Shown here: positions 26,338 through 35,810 of the stretch, in pieces
Position numbering within the stretch: position 1 is the stretch's first letter
Layout of the letters: every line of letters starts with the position of its first letter
Assembly: GCA_963787345.1 (NCBI GenBank)
Contig: CAWBCW010000011.1
Coordinates: 372,001-436,000, forward strand
Source of the DNA: Bacillus_BD sp963787345
Lineage (GTDB): Bacteria; Bacillota; Bacilli; Bacillales; Cytobacillaceae
Length of the DNA: 64,000 bases
Direction: 5' to 3'
Notes under the pieces: generated by a model
Seen by the model: the letters and a program-made list of their open reading frames with translations, nothing else
Told to the model about the DNA's origin: nothing
Database searches by the model: none
Made by a program: the position numbers and the translations under genes

Positions 26338-26371
26338 ATAAAAAAGACAGGAAGTGATCCTGTCTTTTTTA
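26338..26371 (+). terminator. Terminator
   Basis: AAAAAAGACAGGA and TCCTGTCTTTTTT around a 5-base loop. Confidence 0.9.
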
Positions 26372-26525
26372 TCATGTCAGAATGTGCAATAAGCGCTCCT
26401 TGTGGCAGGTTCGCGCTATGATTCGAAATTTATCAGCTTAATGTTATAATAGGAAAATGTAGTGCCATCGAAGGAAGAGGGCATTTCCCGGACAAGATGT
26501 AATATACAATGAATGGAATGGTTTA

Positions 26526-28409
26526 ATGAAAACATTATCAATTGAAAATATGACGAAAACATACGGTGAAAAGACACTTTTTAAAGATATTTCCTTTACC
26601 ATTTCTGAAAAAGAGCGGATTGGTTTAATTGGGATCAATGGAACAGGAAAATCAACATTATTAAAATTAATAGCAGGAATCGATTTTCCCGATTCGGGTG
26701 AGATCGTCGGTGCAAAGGATTATTCTATTTCCTACTTATCACAGCGGCCCGAATTAAGTTCTGAATTAAAGATACTTGATCAAATATTTGCTGGTAAGGC
26801 CCCAATTTTTAAGCTTTTGCGGGATTATGAAAAGACCTTATTGGATTTGAATGAACGGCCTGAGGATCGTCAAATTCAAGAAAAGCTTTTTCAATTACAA
26901 AAGGAAATGGATGCATTAAATGCTTGGGATGTAAGTACAAATGCGAAAGCCATTTTAACAAAGTTAGGAATTGAGGATTTTAATAAACAGATTGGCTCAC
27001 TATCAGGTGGGCAGAAAAAAAGAGTGGCCCTCGCCCAAGTATTGATTCAATCGCCTGATTTATTGATACTTGATGAACCAACAAACCATTTAGATTATGA
27101 TTCTGTTAACTGGCTGGAGGATTATCTAAGTCGTTATCAAGGAGCTATTCTATTAGTTACACATGATCGTTACTTTTTAGATCGAGTAACAAACCGAATC
27201 TTTGAATTAGATGGTGGAAAAATCTTTACTTATAAAGGCAATTATGCGGATTTTCTTGAAGCGAAAGCGATTCGAGAAGAAAATGAGGCAGCAACTGTTT
27301 TAAAACAAAAGAATTTATTTAGACGGGAGCTTGAATGGATCCGCCGAGGCGCTCAAGCCCGCTCTACAAAGCAAAAGGCCAGAATCCAACGGTTTGACAA
27401 ACTAGACGATGAACTTTCTTCCGTGAAATCAAATGAGAAATTGGATATCTCATTAAAAGGGAGCCGTTTAGGGAAGCAAGTTTTTGAATTGAAAGAGGCA
27501 TCAAAACAATTTGCCGATAAACGAATCATCGATCACTTTGATCTGCTTGTGAAACCGGGGGATCGAATCGGGATCATTGGTAAAAATGGAACAGGAAAAT
27601 CAACACTCTTAAATATTTTAGCAGGTAAGATCCCTCTAGACAGTGGAGAACGGGTTATTGGACAGACAGTGAAAGTCGCTTTTTATACGCAGGAAAGCGA
27701 AGATATGGATGAGAATAAGCGAATGATTGAATATTTAAAGGAAACAGCGCAAATCATTGATACAGCAGACGGAAAAACCATCTCTGCTGCCCAAATGCTT
27801 GAGCGCTTCTTATTCCCGCCGCATACACATGGAACCCCGATACGGAAGCTTTCGGGAGGGGAAAAAAGAAGATTATATTTATTAAAAATTCTAATGCTGG
27901 AACCGAATGTTTTATTATTAGATGAACCAACGAATGATTTAGATACTCAAACATTGACTGTATTAGAAGATTATTTGGAAGAGTTTCCTGGCGTTGTCAT
28001 TACAGTTTCACATGATCGATATTTTCTAGATAAGGTAGCCGAGCAGCTTCTGATTTTAAAGGGCGATGGGGTCATTGATTCATTTTATGGAAATTACTCG
28101 GAATTTCTTCAGCAAGACACAAAAATACCAACGAAAAAGCAAGAAGAAATAAAAGAAGAAGTACCTATGAAAGAAAAGCCAAAGAAAAAAAGAATGTCCT
28201 ATAATGAACAACGAGAATTCGCAACAATTGAAGATGATATAGCAGCTGTTGAAAGCCGATTAGAAGAAATTATAGAAGAGCTAAATGGGGCTGGGAGTGA
28301 CTTTGAGAAGGCTCAGAAACTAATGGAAGAAGAAACGCAATTAAATGAACGATTAGAATTTTTAATTGAAAGATGGACGTACCTAACGGAATTATCTGAG
28401 CAAGTATAG
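26526..28409 (+). CDS. yfmR: ABC-F ATPase YfmR (ribosome-associated)
   Basis: 627 residues with two ABC cassettes. Walker A GINGTGKST and GKNGTGKST; signatures LSGGQKKR and LSGGEKRR; Walker B LLILDEPTNHLD and VLLLDEPTNDLD. The charged P-site tRNA interaction linker sits between them (LEWIRRGAQARSTKQKAR) and a C-terminal coiled coil at 560-627, like Uup. No membrane domain. B. subtilis YfmR (629 residues) helps ribosomes stalled on polyproline when EF-P is missing. TATAAT at 26445-26450 is its likely -10. Confidence 0.9.
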   Translation: MKTLSIENMTKTYGEKTLFKDISFTISEKERIGLIGINGTGKSTLLKLIAGIDFPDSGEIVGAKDYSISYLSQRPELSSELKILDQIFAGKAPIFKLLRDYEKTLLDLNERPEDRQIQEKLFQLQKEMDALNAWDVSTNAKAILTKLGIEDFNKQIGSLSGGQKKRVALAQVLIQSPDLLILDEPTNHLDYDSVNWLEDYLSRYQGAILLVTHDRYFLDRVTNRIFELDGGKIFTYKGNYADFLEAKAIREENEAATVLKQKNLFRRELEWIRRGAQARSTKQKARIQRFDKLDDELSSVKSNEKLDISLKGSRLGKQVFELKEASKQFADKRIIDHFDLLVKPGDRIGIIGKNGTGKSTLLNILAGKIPLDSGERVIGQTVKVAFYTQESEDMDENKRMIEYLKETAQIIDTADGKTISAAQMLERFLFPPHTHGTPIRKLSGGEKRRLYLLKILMLEPNVLLLDEPTNDLDTQTLTVLEDYLEEFPGVVITVSHDRYFLDKVAEQLLILKGDGVIDSFYGNYSEFLQQDTKIPTKKQEEIKEEVPMKEKPKKKRMSYNEQREFATIEDDIAAVESRLEEIIEELNGAGSDFEKAQKLMEEETQLNERLEFLIERWTYLTELSEQV

Positions 28410-28421
28410 GAAATAATAAGC

Positions 28422-28462
28422 AAAAAAGTGAAATCCATTTACAGTCGGATTTCACTTTTTTT
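28422..28462. terminator. Bidirectional terminator
   Basis: AAAAAAGTGAAATCC and GGATTTCACTTTTTT around a 10-base loop, between convergent yfmR and the LLM oxidoreductase gene. Confidence 0.92.
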
Positions 28463-28476
28463 AATAGGTTGGTGTA

Positions 28477-29499
28477 TTAACTCATAGATACTTTATTAAT
28501 ATTTTTAGTGTTTCGAATGACATCCGCTACGATTTCGTAAGAATGTAAGCGGGCTTGATGGTCAAAAATTTGACTATTTATGATAATTTCATCTGTTTGT
28601 GTTTCTTCCACAAATTTCTCGAGTTTTTGTTGGACTGTTTCTCGGCTGCCGATGATCGAGCCTGCTAATTTTTGTTCTAAAATTGCCTTTTCGTAACCGC
28701 TGCACAGAGCATCTATATCATCAACTGGCGGTTGAAGAGGAACTTGCCTATTACGAATAAGTCCTAGATGATGTTGCAGTAAGGATGTTGATAATCTTTC
28801 CGCTTCTTCATCTGTATCCGCAGCAATAATATTAGTTCCGATCATTATATATGGCTCTTGTAGGATTGACGATGGTTTAAAGTTATTTCGATACAAATCA
28901 AGAGCTGGTAGTGTGTTTTCTGGTGAAAAATGATTAGCAAAGGCAAAAGGAAGACCAAGCAGTCCAGCTAATTCAGCACTATAACCACTTGAGCCAAGAA
29001 GCCAAATCGGTATTTGAAGGCCTCTGCCAGGGATTGCATTTACCTTCATATTTACAGGACTAAAATAAGCTCTTAGTTCTGCTAATTGTTCTGGGAAATC
29101 ATATCCATCACTGTTGCGTCGTAAAGCATAAGCTGTAAGCTGATCAGTTCCAGGAGCACGGCCAAGGCCTAAGTCGATTCGACCAGGAAATAGCGTTTCT
29201 AGCGTTCCAAATTGTTCGGCTACTACGAGTGGGGCATGGTTAGGTAGCATAATTCCCCCTGAACCAACTCGAATGGTAGATGTATTCGCAGCAATATGGC
29301 CAATTAAAATGGAAGTAGCAGAGCTTGCAATTCCCGGCTTATTGTGATGCTCAGCTAACCAATATCTTTTATATCCCCAGCTTTCCGCATGTTGAGCTAA
29401 ATCTGCCGAATGTCTAAAAGAGGCGTTTGCATCACTTCCTTCATTAATTGGAACCAAGTCTAGGATCGAATAAGCAATATCTTGAATCGTCTTGTTCAT
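28477..29499 (-). CDS. LLM-class flavin-dependent oxidoreductase
   Basis: 340 residues, bacterial-luciferase-like TIM barrel. The motifs YWLAEHHNKPGIASSATSIL, GSGGIMLPNHAPL and GLGRAPGTDQLTA define the MsnO8/YceB-type LLM subfamily common in Bacillus (FMN-dependent, single component). The substrate is not known. The ATG at 29499 follows AAAGAAGTTGAAGAAATA. Monocistronic: terminator downstream, aspA terminator upstream. Confidence 0.9.
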   Translation of the reverse strand: MNKTIQDIAYSILDLVPINEGSDANASFRHSADLAQHAESWGYKRYWLAEHHNKPGIASSATSILIGHIAANTSTIRVGSGGIMLPNHAPLVVAEQFGTLETLFPGRIDLGLGRAPGTDQLTAYALRRNSDGYDFPEQLAELRAYFSPVNMKVNAIPGRGLQIPIWLLGSSGYSAELAGLLGLPFAFANHFSPENTLPALDLYRNNFKPSSILQEPYIMIGTNIIAADTDEEAERLSTSLLQHHLGLIRNRQVPLQPPVDDIDALCSGYEKAILEQKLAGSIIGSRETVQQKLEKFVEETQTDEIIINSQIFDHQARLHSYEIVADVIRNTKNINKVSMS

Positions 29500-29645
29500 T
29501 ATTTCTTCAACTTCTTTCTATGATAGTATATGAATATAATAGCATATAAATATTCTATCAATAGTTTAAGAAAATTTGAAATAATACGATCCGCTATTCC
29601 CTTGTTGAGTAGAAGTCTATTCTTTCTAAAATTAGTTTGGAATGA

Positions 29646-29688
29646 ATAAAAAGCCCTAAAAGTTAATGAAAGTGGACTTTTAGGGCTT
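29646..29688 (-). terminator. Terminator of aspA
   Basis: A perfect 13-bp stem AAGCCCTAAAAGT/ACTTTTAGGGCTT with a 12-base loop, followed on the minus strand by TTTTATT. Confidence 0.9.
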
Positions 29689-29702
29689 ACATTCATTTTG
29701 GG

Positions 29703-31139
29703 TCAATCCCGATCTAGAAGAGAGGCACCGGCAATACCTGGATTTGTCATTTCGTAAGGATTTAGGATAAGGTCAAGTTCTTCCTCTGATAAGACATCAT
29801 ATAAGAGGCATAATTCTCTTACAGAGCGCCCTTTTACAATGGCCTCGCGGGCAATACGAGTAGCGATTTCGTATCCAATATGTGGATTTACGGCTGTGAT
29901 CAGCCCGACACTTTTATCGACATACTCTTTTAATCTTTCTTCATTTGCTTCAATACTGACTAGGCAGCGGTCTGTGAAGGTTTTGAATGCATTATTCATG
30001 ATACTGATTGATTGATGTAAATTAAAAACAAGAACAGGTTCCATTACGTTTAATTCCAATTGCCCAGCTTCAGAAGCTAGACTGATCGTATGATCGTTTC
30101 CTATGACTTGGAAAGCTACTTGATTGATCATTTCCGGCATGACTGGGTTTACTTTTCCTGGCATGATTGACGAACCGGGCTGTCTCGGTATGAATGAAAT
30201 CTCACCTAGCCCTGCACGAGGCCCAGAGGCCATTAATCGTAAGTCATTCGCTATTTTTGACATATTAATCATGCAAACTTTTAAAGCCGAAGATACTTCA
30301 GTGTAAGCATCTGTATTTTGTGTAGCGTCAACAAGATGAGCGGCTTTTATTAACGGCAGTTCACTAATCTCGGCTAAGGATTCCACAACATAACCTATAT
30401 ACTTAGGGTCTGCATTTAAGCCTGTTCCAACCGCTGTTGCTCCCATATTTACTTCATATAGGTTTTTACGGGTCTGTTTAATCCTTTCGATGTCCCGGTT
30501 TAGAACGCGGCGGTAAGCCTCGAATTCTTGTCCAAGCCGGATGGGTACCGCATCCTGTAAATGGGTTCTTCCCATTTTAATAACAGAGTCAAATTGTATA
30601 GCCTTCCTTTTAAAAACATCATGCATATCTGTCATCGTTTCTATTAATCTGTTTAATAACTTTAAAGTTGAAATATGAATCGCAGTGGGGAAGGCATCAT
30701 TTGTTGATTGGGACATATTGACATGTGTGTTAGGGCTTAATTTGCTATAATCGCCTTTTTCTTCTCCTAGAATTTCAAGAGCTCGATTGGTAATCACTTC
30801 ATTTGCATTCATATTAATAGATGTTCCTGCTCCGCCTTGAATCGGATCGACAATAAAATGATCATGGAATTTTCCTTCGATAATTTCATCACAAGCTTTA
30901 ACTATCACAATTCCTAGACCTTCATATAATCCTTTTGTTTTCATATTTGCTAATGCAGCTGCTTTCTTTACCATCGCCAATGCTCTAATTAATTCAGGGT
31001 TAAGGGGATACTGGGTAATCGGGAAGTTTTCGGCAGCTCTTAATGTTTGAATTCCATAATATGCTTCGTATGGAATTTCCTTTTCCCCTAAAAAGTCTTT
31101 TTCAATTCGTTTCTTTTTTCCTAAATTATTAAGTGACAA
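29703..31139 (-). CDS. aspA: Aspartate ammonia-lyase (aspartase)
   Basis: 478 residues from the TTG at 31139, nine bases after GAGAGG; the frame is open upstream but that part lacks homology-like sequence. Fumarase/aspartase superfamily: the signature loop GSSIMPGKVNPVMPE near residue 318, THVNMSQSTNDAFPTA near 137, MGRTHLQDAVP near 185. It converts L-aspartate to fumarate and ammonia. The B. subtilis partner asparaginase ansA is not adjacent, so this is a single-gene unit. Confidence 0.93.
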   Translation of the reverse strand: MSLNNLGKKKRIEKDFLGEKEIPYEAYYGIQTLRAAENFPITQYPLNPELIRALAMVKKAAALANMKTKGLYEGLGIVIVKACDEIIEGKFHDHFIVDPIQGGAGTSINMNANEVITNRALEILGEEKGDYSKLSPNTHVNMSQSTNDAFPTAIHISTLKLLNRLIETMTDMHDVFKRKAIQFDSVIKMGRTHLQDAVPIRLGQEFEAYRRVLNRDIERIKQTRKNLYEVNMGATAVGTGLNADPKYIGYVVESLAEISELPLIKAAHLVDATQNTDAYTEVSSALKVCMINMSKIANDLRLMASGPRAGLGEISFIPRQPGSSIMPGKVNPVMPEMINQVAFQVIGNDHTISLASEAGQLELNVMEPVLVFNLHQSISIMNNAFKTFTDRCLVSIEANEERLKEYVDKSVGLITAVNPHIGYEIATRIAREAIVKGRSVRELCLLYDVLSEEELDLILNPYEMTNPGIAGASLLDRD

Positions 31140-31298
31140 GGTGATCTTCCTCTCTTTAGTATCAGAAAATTCAAAAAGATATCTTGACATTATCGTAACT
31201 GATTATTCATTAGATTAAAAGCATAATATCTAATTTCCGGTATAAATAGTATGGTTGACTGATAAACTGATGAGGTAAGTAAATAAGGAGAGTTTGGA

Positions 31299-32138
31299 AT
31301 GAGAGAAAAATTCAGTAAAGATGATTTCAGACATTTAGGTTTGATTATCATTGGTTCGATCATCATTAGTTCAGCTTTTAATCTCTTTTTTATTCCACAT
31401 CAGATTTTAAGCAGTGGACTAAGTGGAGTCGCTATCATGTTAGGGTTAATTACTCCGTTTGATACAGGATTATTAAACTTTGTCTTAAATTTACCACTAT
31501 TGATCATCGGAACATTAAAATTAGGTAAACGATTTATTATTTTTACGATCCTATCTGTTATTGTTACGTCCTTAGCCTTGTATATCATCCCTGTCACACC
31601 AATTGCTTCAGAACCTATTTTATCGTCTATTTTTGGAGGGGTAATGGGAGGGCTAGGTGTAGGGGTGATCCTAAGAGCTTCCGGTTCGTCTGGGGGATTC
31701 GATATTCTTGCTGTATTATTAACGAGAAAAAAGGATATCCCGCTAGGCTCGATTCTATCGGGATTAAATGCGATTGTCGTTATTTTTTCTGGCTTTATTT
31801 TTGGCTGGGATTCGGCTTTAAATACATTAATAGGAATTTATGCGTCAGGGAAAGTAATTGATACGATCCATACGAGTCATATTAAATTAACACTTATGAT
31901 TGTTACAAAAAAAGGGGAGGAAATCCAAAAAAAATTACTTGAAAATTTCTTTCGCGGGATTACGATCATGGACGGGTACGGAGCCTATACAGGGGAAAAT
32001 AAAAAGATTCTGATGACAGTGATAACAAGATACCAGCTAATAGACATAAAAAAGCTAATTAAAGAAACGGATCCACAAGCTTTTGTTAATATTACAGAAA
32101 CAAAAGAAGTCTTGGGGTCATTTGATCGCAGTAAATGA
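31299..32138 (+). CDS. YitT-family membrane protein
   Basis: 279 residues: five or six membrane helices in the first 170 residues (YitT membrane domain, with GGxGVGVILRASGSSGGFDIL), then a cytoplasmic DUF2179 domain from about residue 195 (GITIMDGYGAYTGENKKILMTVI). Bacillus genomes encode several paralogues; function unknown. The ATG follows AAGGAGAGTTTGGA. Confidence 0.9.
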   Translation: MREKFSKDDFRHLGLIIIGSIIISSAFNLFFIPHQILSSGLSGVAIMLGLITPFDTGLLNFVLNLPLLIIGTLKLGKRFIIFTILSVIVTSLALYIIPVTPIASEPILSSIFGGVMGGLGVGVILRASGSSGGFDILAVLLTRKKDIPLGSILSGLNAIVVIFSGFIFGWDSALNTLIGIYASGKVIDTIHTSHIKLTLMIVTKKGEEIQKKLLENFFRGITIMDGYGAYTGENKKILMTVITRYQLIDIKKLIKETDPQAFVNITETKEVLGSFDRSK

Positions 32139-32167
32139 AAAAAGCTGACGAAGTCAGTCTTTTTTCA
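32136..32167. terminator. Bidirectional terminator
   Basis: AAAAAAGCTGAC and GTCAGTCTTTTTT with a GAA loop, between convergent genes. Confidence 0.88.
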
Positions 32168-32470
32168 TTACTCCCACTCTTGATATACTACAGAACCTCC
32201 AGTTAAATCGATGGTACTATTCTCACCTTTATAAAATAATTTACCATTTTCCTCAACAATTAAATTCTCATATGTAAGTATAGATTTTCCATCTGGAAGT
32301 GAAACAATGACTTTTTCGCCAAGATCGGGATTCGTTTTATTAATTTGGATGAGTGCCTGTGAATAAAAGTAAAGACCGATTAATACGGTGATTAACGCGA
32401 TTAATACATACAAGGTTCCTAGCTTATAAAAAGGTTTTGTTTCCATACGATTTTGCCCAATTTGCCCCAT
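32168..32470 (-). CDS. Single-pass membrane protein, unknown
   Basis: 100 residues: a short cytoplasmic start, one membrane helix (residues 18-40), then an extracytoplasmic beta-rich domain of ~60 residues (IVSLPDGKSILTYENLIVEENGK). The ATG follows CTTTAGGAGGAATCA. Not recognised. The outside domain resembles small Bacillus envelope proteins of unknown role. Confidence 0.65.
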   Translation of the reverse strand: MGQIGQNRMETKPFYKLGTLYVLIALITVLIGLYFYSQALIQINKTNPDLGEKVIVSLPDGKSILTYENLIVEENGKLFYKGENSTIDLTGGSVVYQEWE

Positions 32471-32676
32471 TGATTCCTCCTAAAGTGTAAAAGTAATTAC
32501 ATTAATAATATATGCCATTCGAAGCGTACAAATGACATATATTAGTGAGTTAGATGGGTGATCTTATTTTGGACAAGACTTAATGAAAATACCTATAAAA
32601 AGTGCATTTGCCTATCGCACAGGTAAGACCAAAAATGAATAGGATATATGGAAATTAGAAAAGGAGGTTTTTAAAA

Positions 32677-32790
32677 ATGTCAGATGGAGCTTATGGCGGA
32701 GGATTCGCCTTACTTGTAGTGTTGTTTATCTTGTTAATTATTATTGGTGCTTCTTGGGGTTGTGGCGGTTACGGTGGCTACGGTTATTAA
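32677..32790 (+). CDS. YjcZ-family sporulation peptide 1
   Basis: 37 residues: Gly-rich start (DGAYGGGF), one membrane helix (ALLVVLFILLIIIG), Gly/Tyr/Cys tail (WGCGGYGGYGY). This is the YjcZ/YtkA-like sporulation peptide pattern of Bacillus. The ATG at 32677 lies after AAAAGGAGG. Tandem with a second member 36 bases downstream. Members are spore or sporulation-associated small membrane proteins. Confidence 0.8.
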   Translation: MSDGAYGGGFALLVVLFILLIIIGASWGCGGYGGYGY

Positions 32791-32826
32791 TAGTGAAACC
32801 ATGGAATAAAGGAAGGGGGTATTCAG

Positions 32827-32958
32827 ATGTTCGGTTACGGACAGGGATGTTGCGGCTATGGCTACGGTGGTGGCGGCTTTGGATGTGGCGGTTTTGCGTT
32901 AATCGTCGTTCTGTTTATATTATTGATCATTGTAGGTGCTGCTTGCTTTAAGTGGTAA
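32827..32958 (+). CDS. YjcZ-family sporulation peptide 2
   Basis: 43 residues. Gly/Tyr/Cys-rich start (GYGQGCCGYGYGGGG), then the same FALIVVLFILLIIVGA helix, ending CFKW. It has an AAGGGGG ribosome binding site. The shared helix with the preceding gene points to a local duplication with the Gly-rich part moved from C- to N-terminal emphasis. Confidence 0.8.
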   Translation: MFGYGQGCCGYGYGGGGFGCGGFALIVVLFILLIIVGAACFKW

Positions 32959-32972
32959 TTCTAGTATAAAGG

Positions 32973-33010
32973 AATGAAAGAGGTAGGGACACTGTCTCTT
33001 TCATTTTTTT
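32973..33010. terminator. Terminator after YjcZ pair
   Basis: AATGAAAGAG and CTCTTTCATT, a perfect 10-bp stem with a 13-base loop, then a T-run that overlaps the 3' end of the convergent ABC ATPase gene. Confidence 0.8.
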
Positions 33011-33741
33011 ATGGATTGAAAAGAAGAATGAATTTTTCGTTTCCAAGTAAGAAATTCATTTGTTAATAGTAGGTCTTCATGTCGTGGTCTTTGAAAGGGA
33101 ATGCAAAATTCATTAATGATGGTGGCAGGCTTTTCCGATAAGACGACAATCCGATCAGATAAAAAAAGTGCTTCATCAATATTATGAGTAATAAATAAAA
33201 TTGTTTTTCGATATTCGCCCCAAATGGACAAGAGCCACTTTTGCATATCGAGGCGGGTTAATTCATCCAATGCTGAAAAGGGTTCATCTAGGAGAATAAG
33301 AGGTTGGGGACTGAGCAAGGCACGAATAAAAGAGACTCGTTGCTTCATTCCGCCTGAAAGTTGAGATGGATAAGAATGGGTATAATCCTTCAAACCTGCT
33401 TTTTCAATCATATGCATCGCTTTTTCTATATCCTTTATTCCTTTTAACTCCTGGCCAAGCAAAACATTTTGTAGAATCGTTCTCCATGGCAAAAGGGAGG
33501 GGGCTTGCGGCATATAACTAATCGATCCTCTTTGACCATTAATTCTTATTCCATTTAGTTCGATCGCTCCTTCATCTGCAGTAATGATTCCACCGATTAA
33601 ATGAAATAAGGTGCTTTTACCACTTCCAGAGGGGCCGATCATGGAGACAAACTCTCTCTCCTTAACTTTTAGGGAAACTCCATCAATGATTTTTTTATTT
33701 GAAAAGGATTTAGTTACGTTTTCAAGTGATAATAATGTCAT
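33001..33741 (-). CDS. ABC transporter ATPase, thiamine-precursor type (ThiZ-like)
   Basis: 246 residues: Walker A GPSGSGKST, signature LSGGMKQR, Walker B LILLDEPFSALDE. Nitrate/taurine/HMP-family ATPase. It is last in a four-gene unit with a permease, an MTH1187-type thiamine-binding protein and a THI5/NMT1-like binding lipoprotein, which points to uptake of a pyrimidine precursor of thiamine. The ATG follows AAGGAGAAGATATTAA. Confidence 0.85.
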   Translation of the reverse strand: MTLLSLENVTKSFSNKKIIDGVSLKVKEREFVSMIGPSGSGKSTLFHLIGGIITADEGAIELNGIRINGQRGSISYMPQAPSLLPWRTILQNVLLGQELKGIKDIEKAMHMIEKAGLKDYTHSYPSQLSGGMKQRVSFIRALLSPQPLILLDEPFSALDELTRLDMQKWLLSIWGEYRKTILFITHNIDEALFLSDRIVVLSEKPATIINEFCIPFQRPRHEDLLLTNEFLTWKRKIHSSFQSIKK

Positions 33742-33764
33742 TTAATATCTTCTCCTTGGCGACC

Positions 33765-34505
33765 TCAGCGTACGATTAGCCTTTCTAATCCTTGGATGAT
33801 GGCAAAAAGTAATAAGCTAAGAATCATAATCGTGAAAATAGCCACAAATACTCGATCCGTTCGAAAGGAAGAAGAGGCAAGGGTCATGTAAACACCAATT
33901 CCTTCTTTCGCTCCTAACCATTCAGAAATTACCGCACCCATTACACTGTATGTTGCAGAAATCTTTAAGCCTGAGAAAATAGAAGGTAATGCAGATGGAA
34001 ATTCAAGTTTCCAAAATACCTGTCGTTTATTTGCGCCTGCCATCGCTAAATAATGCCTTAACTCTGCAGATGTTTGTTTAAATCCGTCTAAAGCTGCTAC
34101 TGTAACAGGAAAAAAGCATACTAAAGCAATAATGATCAACTTTGGAAGAATGCCAAATCCAAACCAAATGACAAGCAAAGGTGCAAGAACGATGGTTGGG
34201 ATATTTTGTGAAAGAATTAATAATGGATAGACAGCTTCTTTTATGTCAGGGAGTAAGTATAAAATAATCGCTGTAATCAACCCAATCATTGTACCAATAA
34301 AAAATCCAGATAAAGTTAATTTTAATGTAGAAATGAGATGAATGGTTACATCATTCCCATTTACGATCACTTCTTGAATAATTGCTCCTGGTGAGGGGAG
34401 AAGCCAGTTGGGAATTTTTAGCAGGTGGACCAAACCTTGCCATAATGTGAATAAGAGAAGGAGTACCAATAGAGGTCTCCAACTTTTTGACAGTAGTGAT
34501 CTCAT
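33765..34505 (-). CDS. ABC transporter permease, thiamine-precursor type (ThiX-like)
   Basis: 246 residues, six membrane helices. The EAA loop is at about residues 150-180 (AMAGANKRQVFWKLEFPSAL). SsuC/NitT family. The ATG overlaps the preceding stop (ATGA), so the two are translationally coupled. Confidence 0.88.
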   Translation of the reverse strand: MRSLLSKSWRPLLVLLLLFTLWQGLVHLLKIPNWLLPSPGAIIQEVIVNGNDVTIHLISTLKLTLSGFFIGTMIGLITAIILYLLPDIKEAVYPLLILSQNIPTIVLAPLLVIWFGFGILPKLIIIALVCFFPVTVAALDGFKQTSAELRHYLAMAGANKRQVFWKLEFPSALPSIFSGLKISATYSVMGAVISEWLGAKEGIGVYMTLASSSFRTDRVFVAIFTIMILSLLLFAIIQGLERLIVR

Positions 34506-34795
34506 TCGCGGTACTTCCCCGTTAAATCTTCCATCGTAATCCCGGATGGTTGATACAGAATTTTAACTTGTGAAATCACGTTAAAACTGCCCATTTCAAT
34601 CATTGTGTTATTCACCTTTGTAATGACTTGTAAAATAGTTGATAAATCTCCCTCAATCGTCGTTTCAAGCGGATGCACTTCATACTTTAATCCAGATTCG
34701 ATAATGATCTTAATCGCTTCATCTACGAAGGGGATGGTATCCTCTCCATTTCTCGTTTTTGGAATAACCTGAATACTAACAAGTGAGTTTGCCAT
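34502..34795 (-). CDS. MTH1187-family thiamine-binding protein
   Basis: 97 residues, ferredoxin-like fold of the DUF77/MTH1187/YkoF type (VSIQVIPKTRNGEDTIPFVDEAIKII...). Family members bind thiamine or hydroxymethylpyrimidine in the cytoplasm. It sits inside the ABC operon and may bind the imported ligand or sense it. Confidence 0.83.
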   Translation of the reverse strand: MANSLVSIQVIPKTRNGEDTIPFVDEAIKIIIESGLKYEVHPLETTIEGDLSTILQVITKVNNTMIEMGSFNVISQVKILYQPSGITMEDLTGKYRE

Positions 34796-34808
34796 ACAGT
34801 CCTTTCTC

Positions 34809-35810
34809 CTATTCCGGTAAAAATTCGTTTGTAAACGCCTTTTCAGCTTGTAATTTTTTTTCTAACAAGTTATTTTCAAACATCCAATTTGCATAGTTCT
34901 CCCAAATTTCCAGTTTTTGTTCGCCCCAACTTGCTGCATCAAGTTGGTATCGAGGTGATAGCCATTGTTGACTTTTTCTAACAAGCTCTGGATCGAGATC
35001 AGGTACAGCATCAATTAAAATATTGGCCGCTTGCTTAGGATTTTCAATCGCAAATTGATAGCCTTTTGCTGTCGCATTTAAAAAGGCTTTGACAGTTTCG
35101 GGATTATTTTTGATCAACTTTTCATTTGTTGCTAGTACTGGCGTATAGTAGTCAAGGTTTTTACTATAGTCTGTTAAGTAAATCATGTTAATATCTTTTC
35201 CACGTAACTCGGCCTCTACACCTGTCCATGCATAATAAATCCATGCAAAATCAACATCTCGCTCAACAGCTGTAAAAAAGTCTGCATCTCCAATATTGAT
35301 AATCGACACTTTATCAGGGTTTGCTTGTTCTTGTTTCATGAGCGAGGTGATGACAGATTTTTCGATAGGGGATCCCCATCCGCCATATTTTTTGCCTTCA
35401 AAATCTTTTGGAGAGGTGATATTTCTTTCGACGGGTGAGGCAAATCCAGAGGTATTATGCTGGATAACCGCAGCGATAGAAACAATCGGGACACCCTGGA
35501 CTCTAGCTTGCGTAATACTTTCTTGATAACTAACACCGAAATCAGCTTTTCCAGAAGCAATCAATTGATCAGCCCCTGTTTCACCTGGCATAATAATGTC
35601 AACATCGAGACCTTCTTCCTTATAAAACCCTTGATCTTTTGCTACATATAAACCAGTATGATTCGTATTCGGTGTCCAGTCTAACACGACGGTAATTTTT
35701 TGTAATTCCTTTTCATCGGATGTAATATTTTCATTATTCCTGTCTTCACCCTCATTGCCGCAAGCTGATAAGATTAGCATGCTTAGAAGGATAGTAAGCC
35801 AATTTCTCAT
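34809..35810 (-). CDS. ABC transporter substrate-binding lipoprotein (ThiY/NMT1-like)
   Basis: 333 residues from the ATG at 35810 after CAGGAGG. Lipoprotein signal MRNWLTILLSMLILSAC-G with the Cys at residue 17. NMT1/THI5-like domain: VVLDWTPNTNHTGLYVAKDQG at the start is the family hallmark of formylaminopyrimidine/HMP binders. It delivers the ligand to the permease encoded downstream. I looked for a TPP riboswitch upstream and saw none. Confidence 0.88.
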   Translation of the reverse strand: MRNWLTILLSMLILSACGNEGEDRNNENITSDEKELQKITVVLDWTPNTNHTGLYVAKDQGFYKEEGLDVDIIMPGETGADQLIASGKADFGVSYQESITQARVQGVPIVSIAAVIQHNTSGFASPVERNITSPKDFEGKKYGGWGSPIEKSVITSLMKQEQANPDKVSIINIGDADFFTAVERDVDFAWIYYAWTGVEAELRGKDINMIYLTDYSKNLDYYTPVLATNEKLIKNNPETVKAFLNATAKGYQFAIENPKQAANILIDAVPDLDPELVRKSQQWLSPRYQLDAASWGEQKLEIWENYANWMFENNLLEKKLQAEKAFTNEFLPE

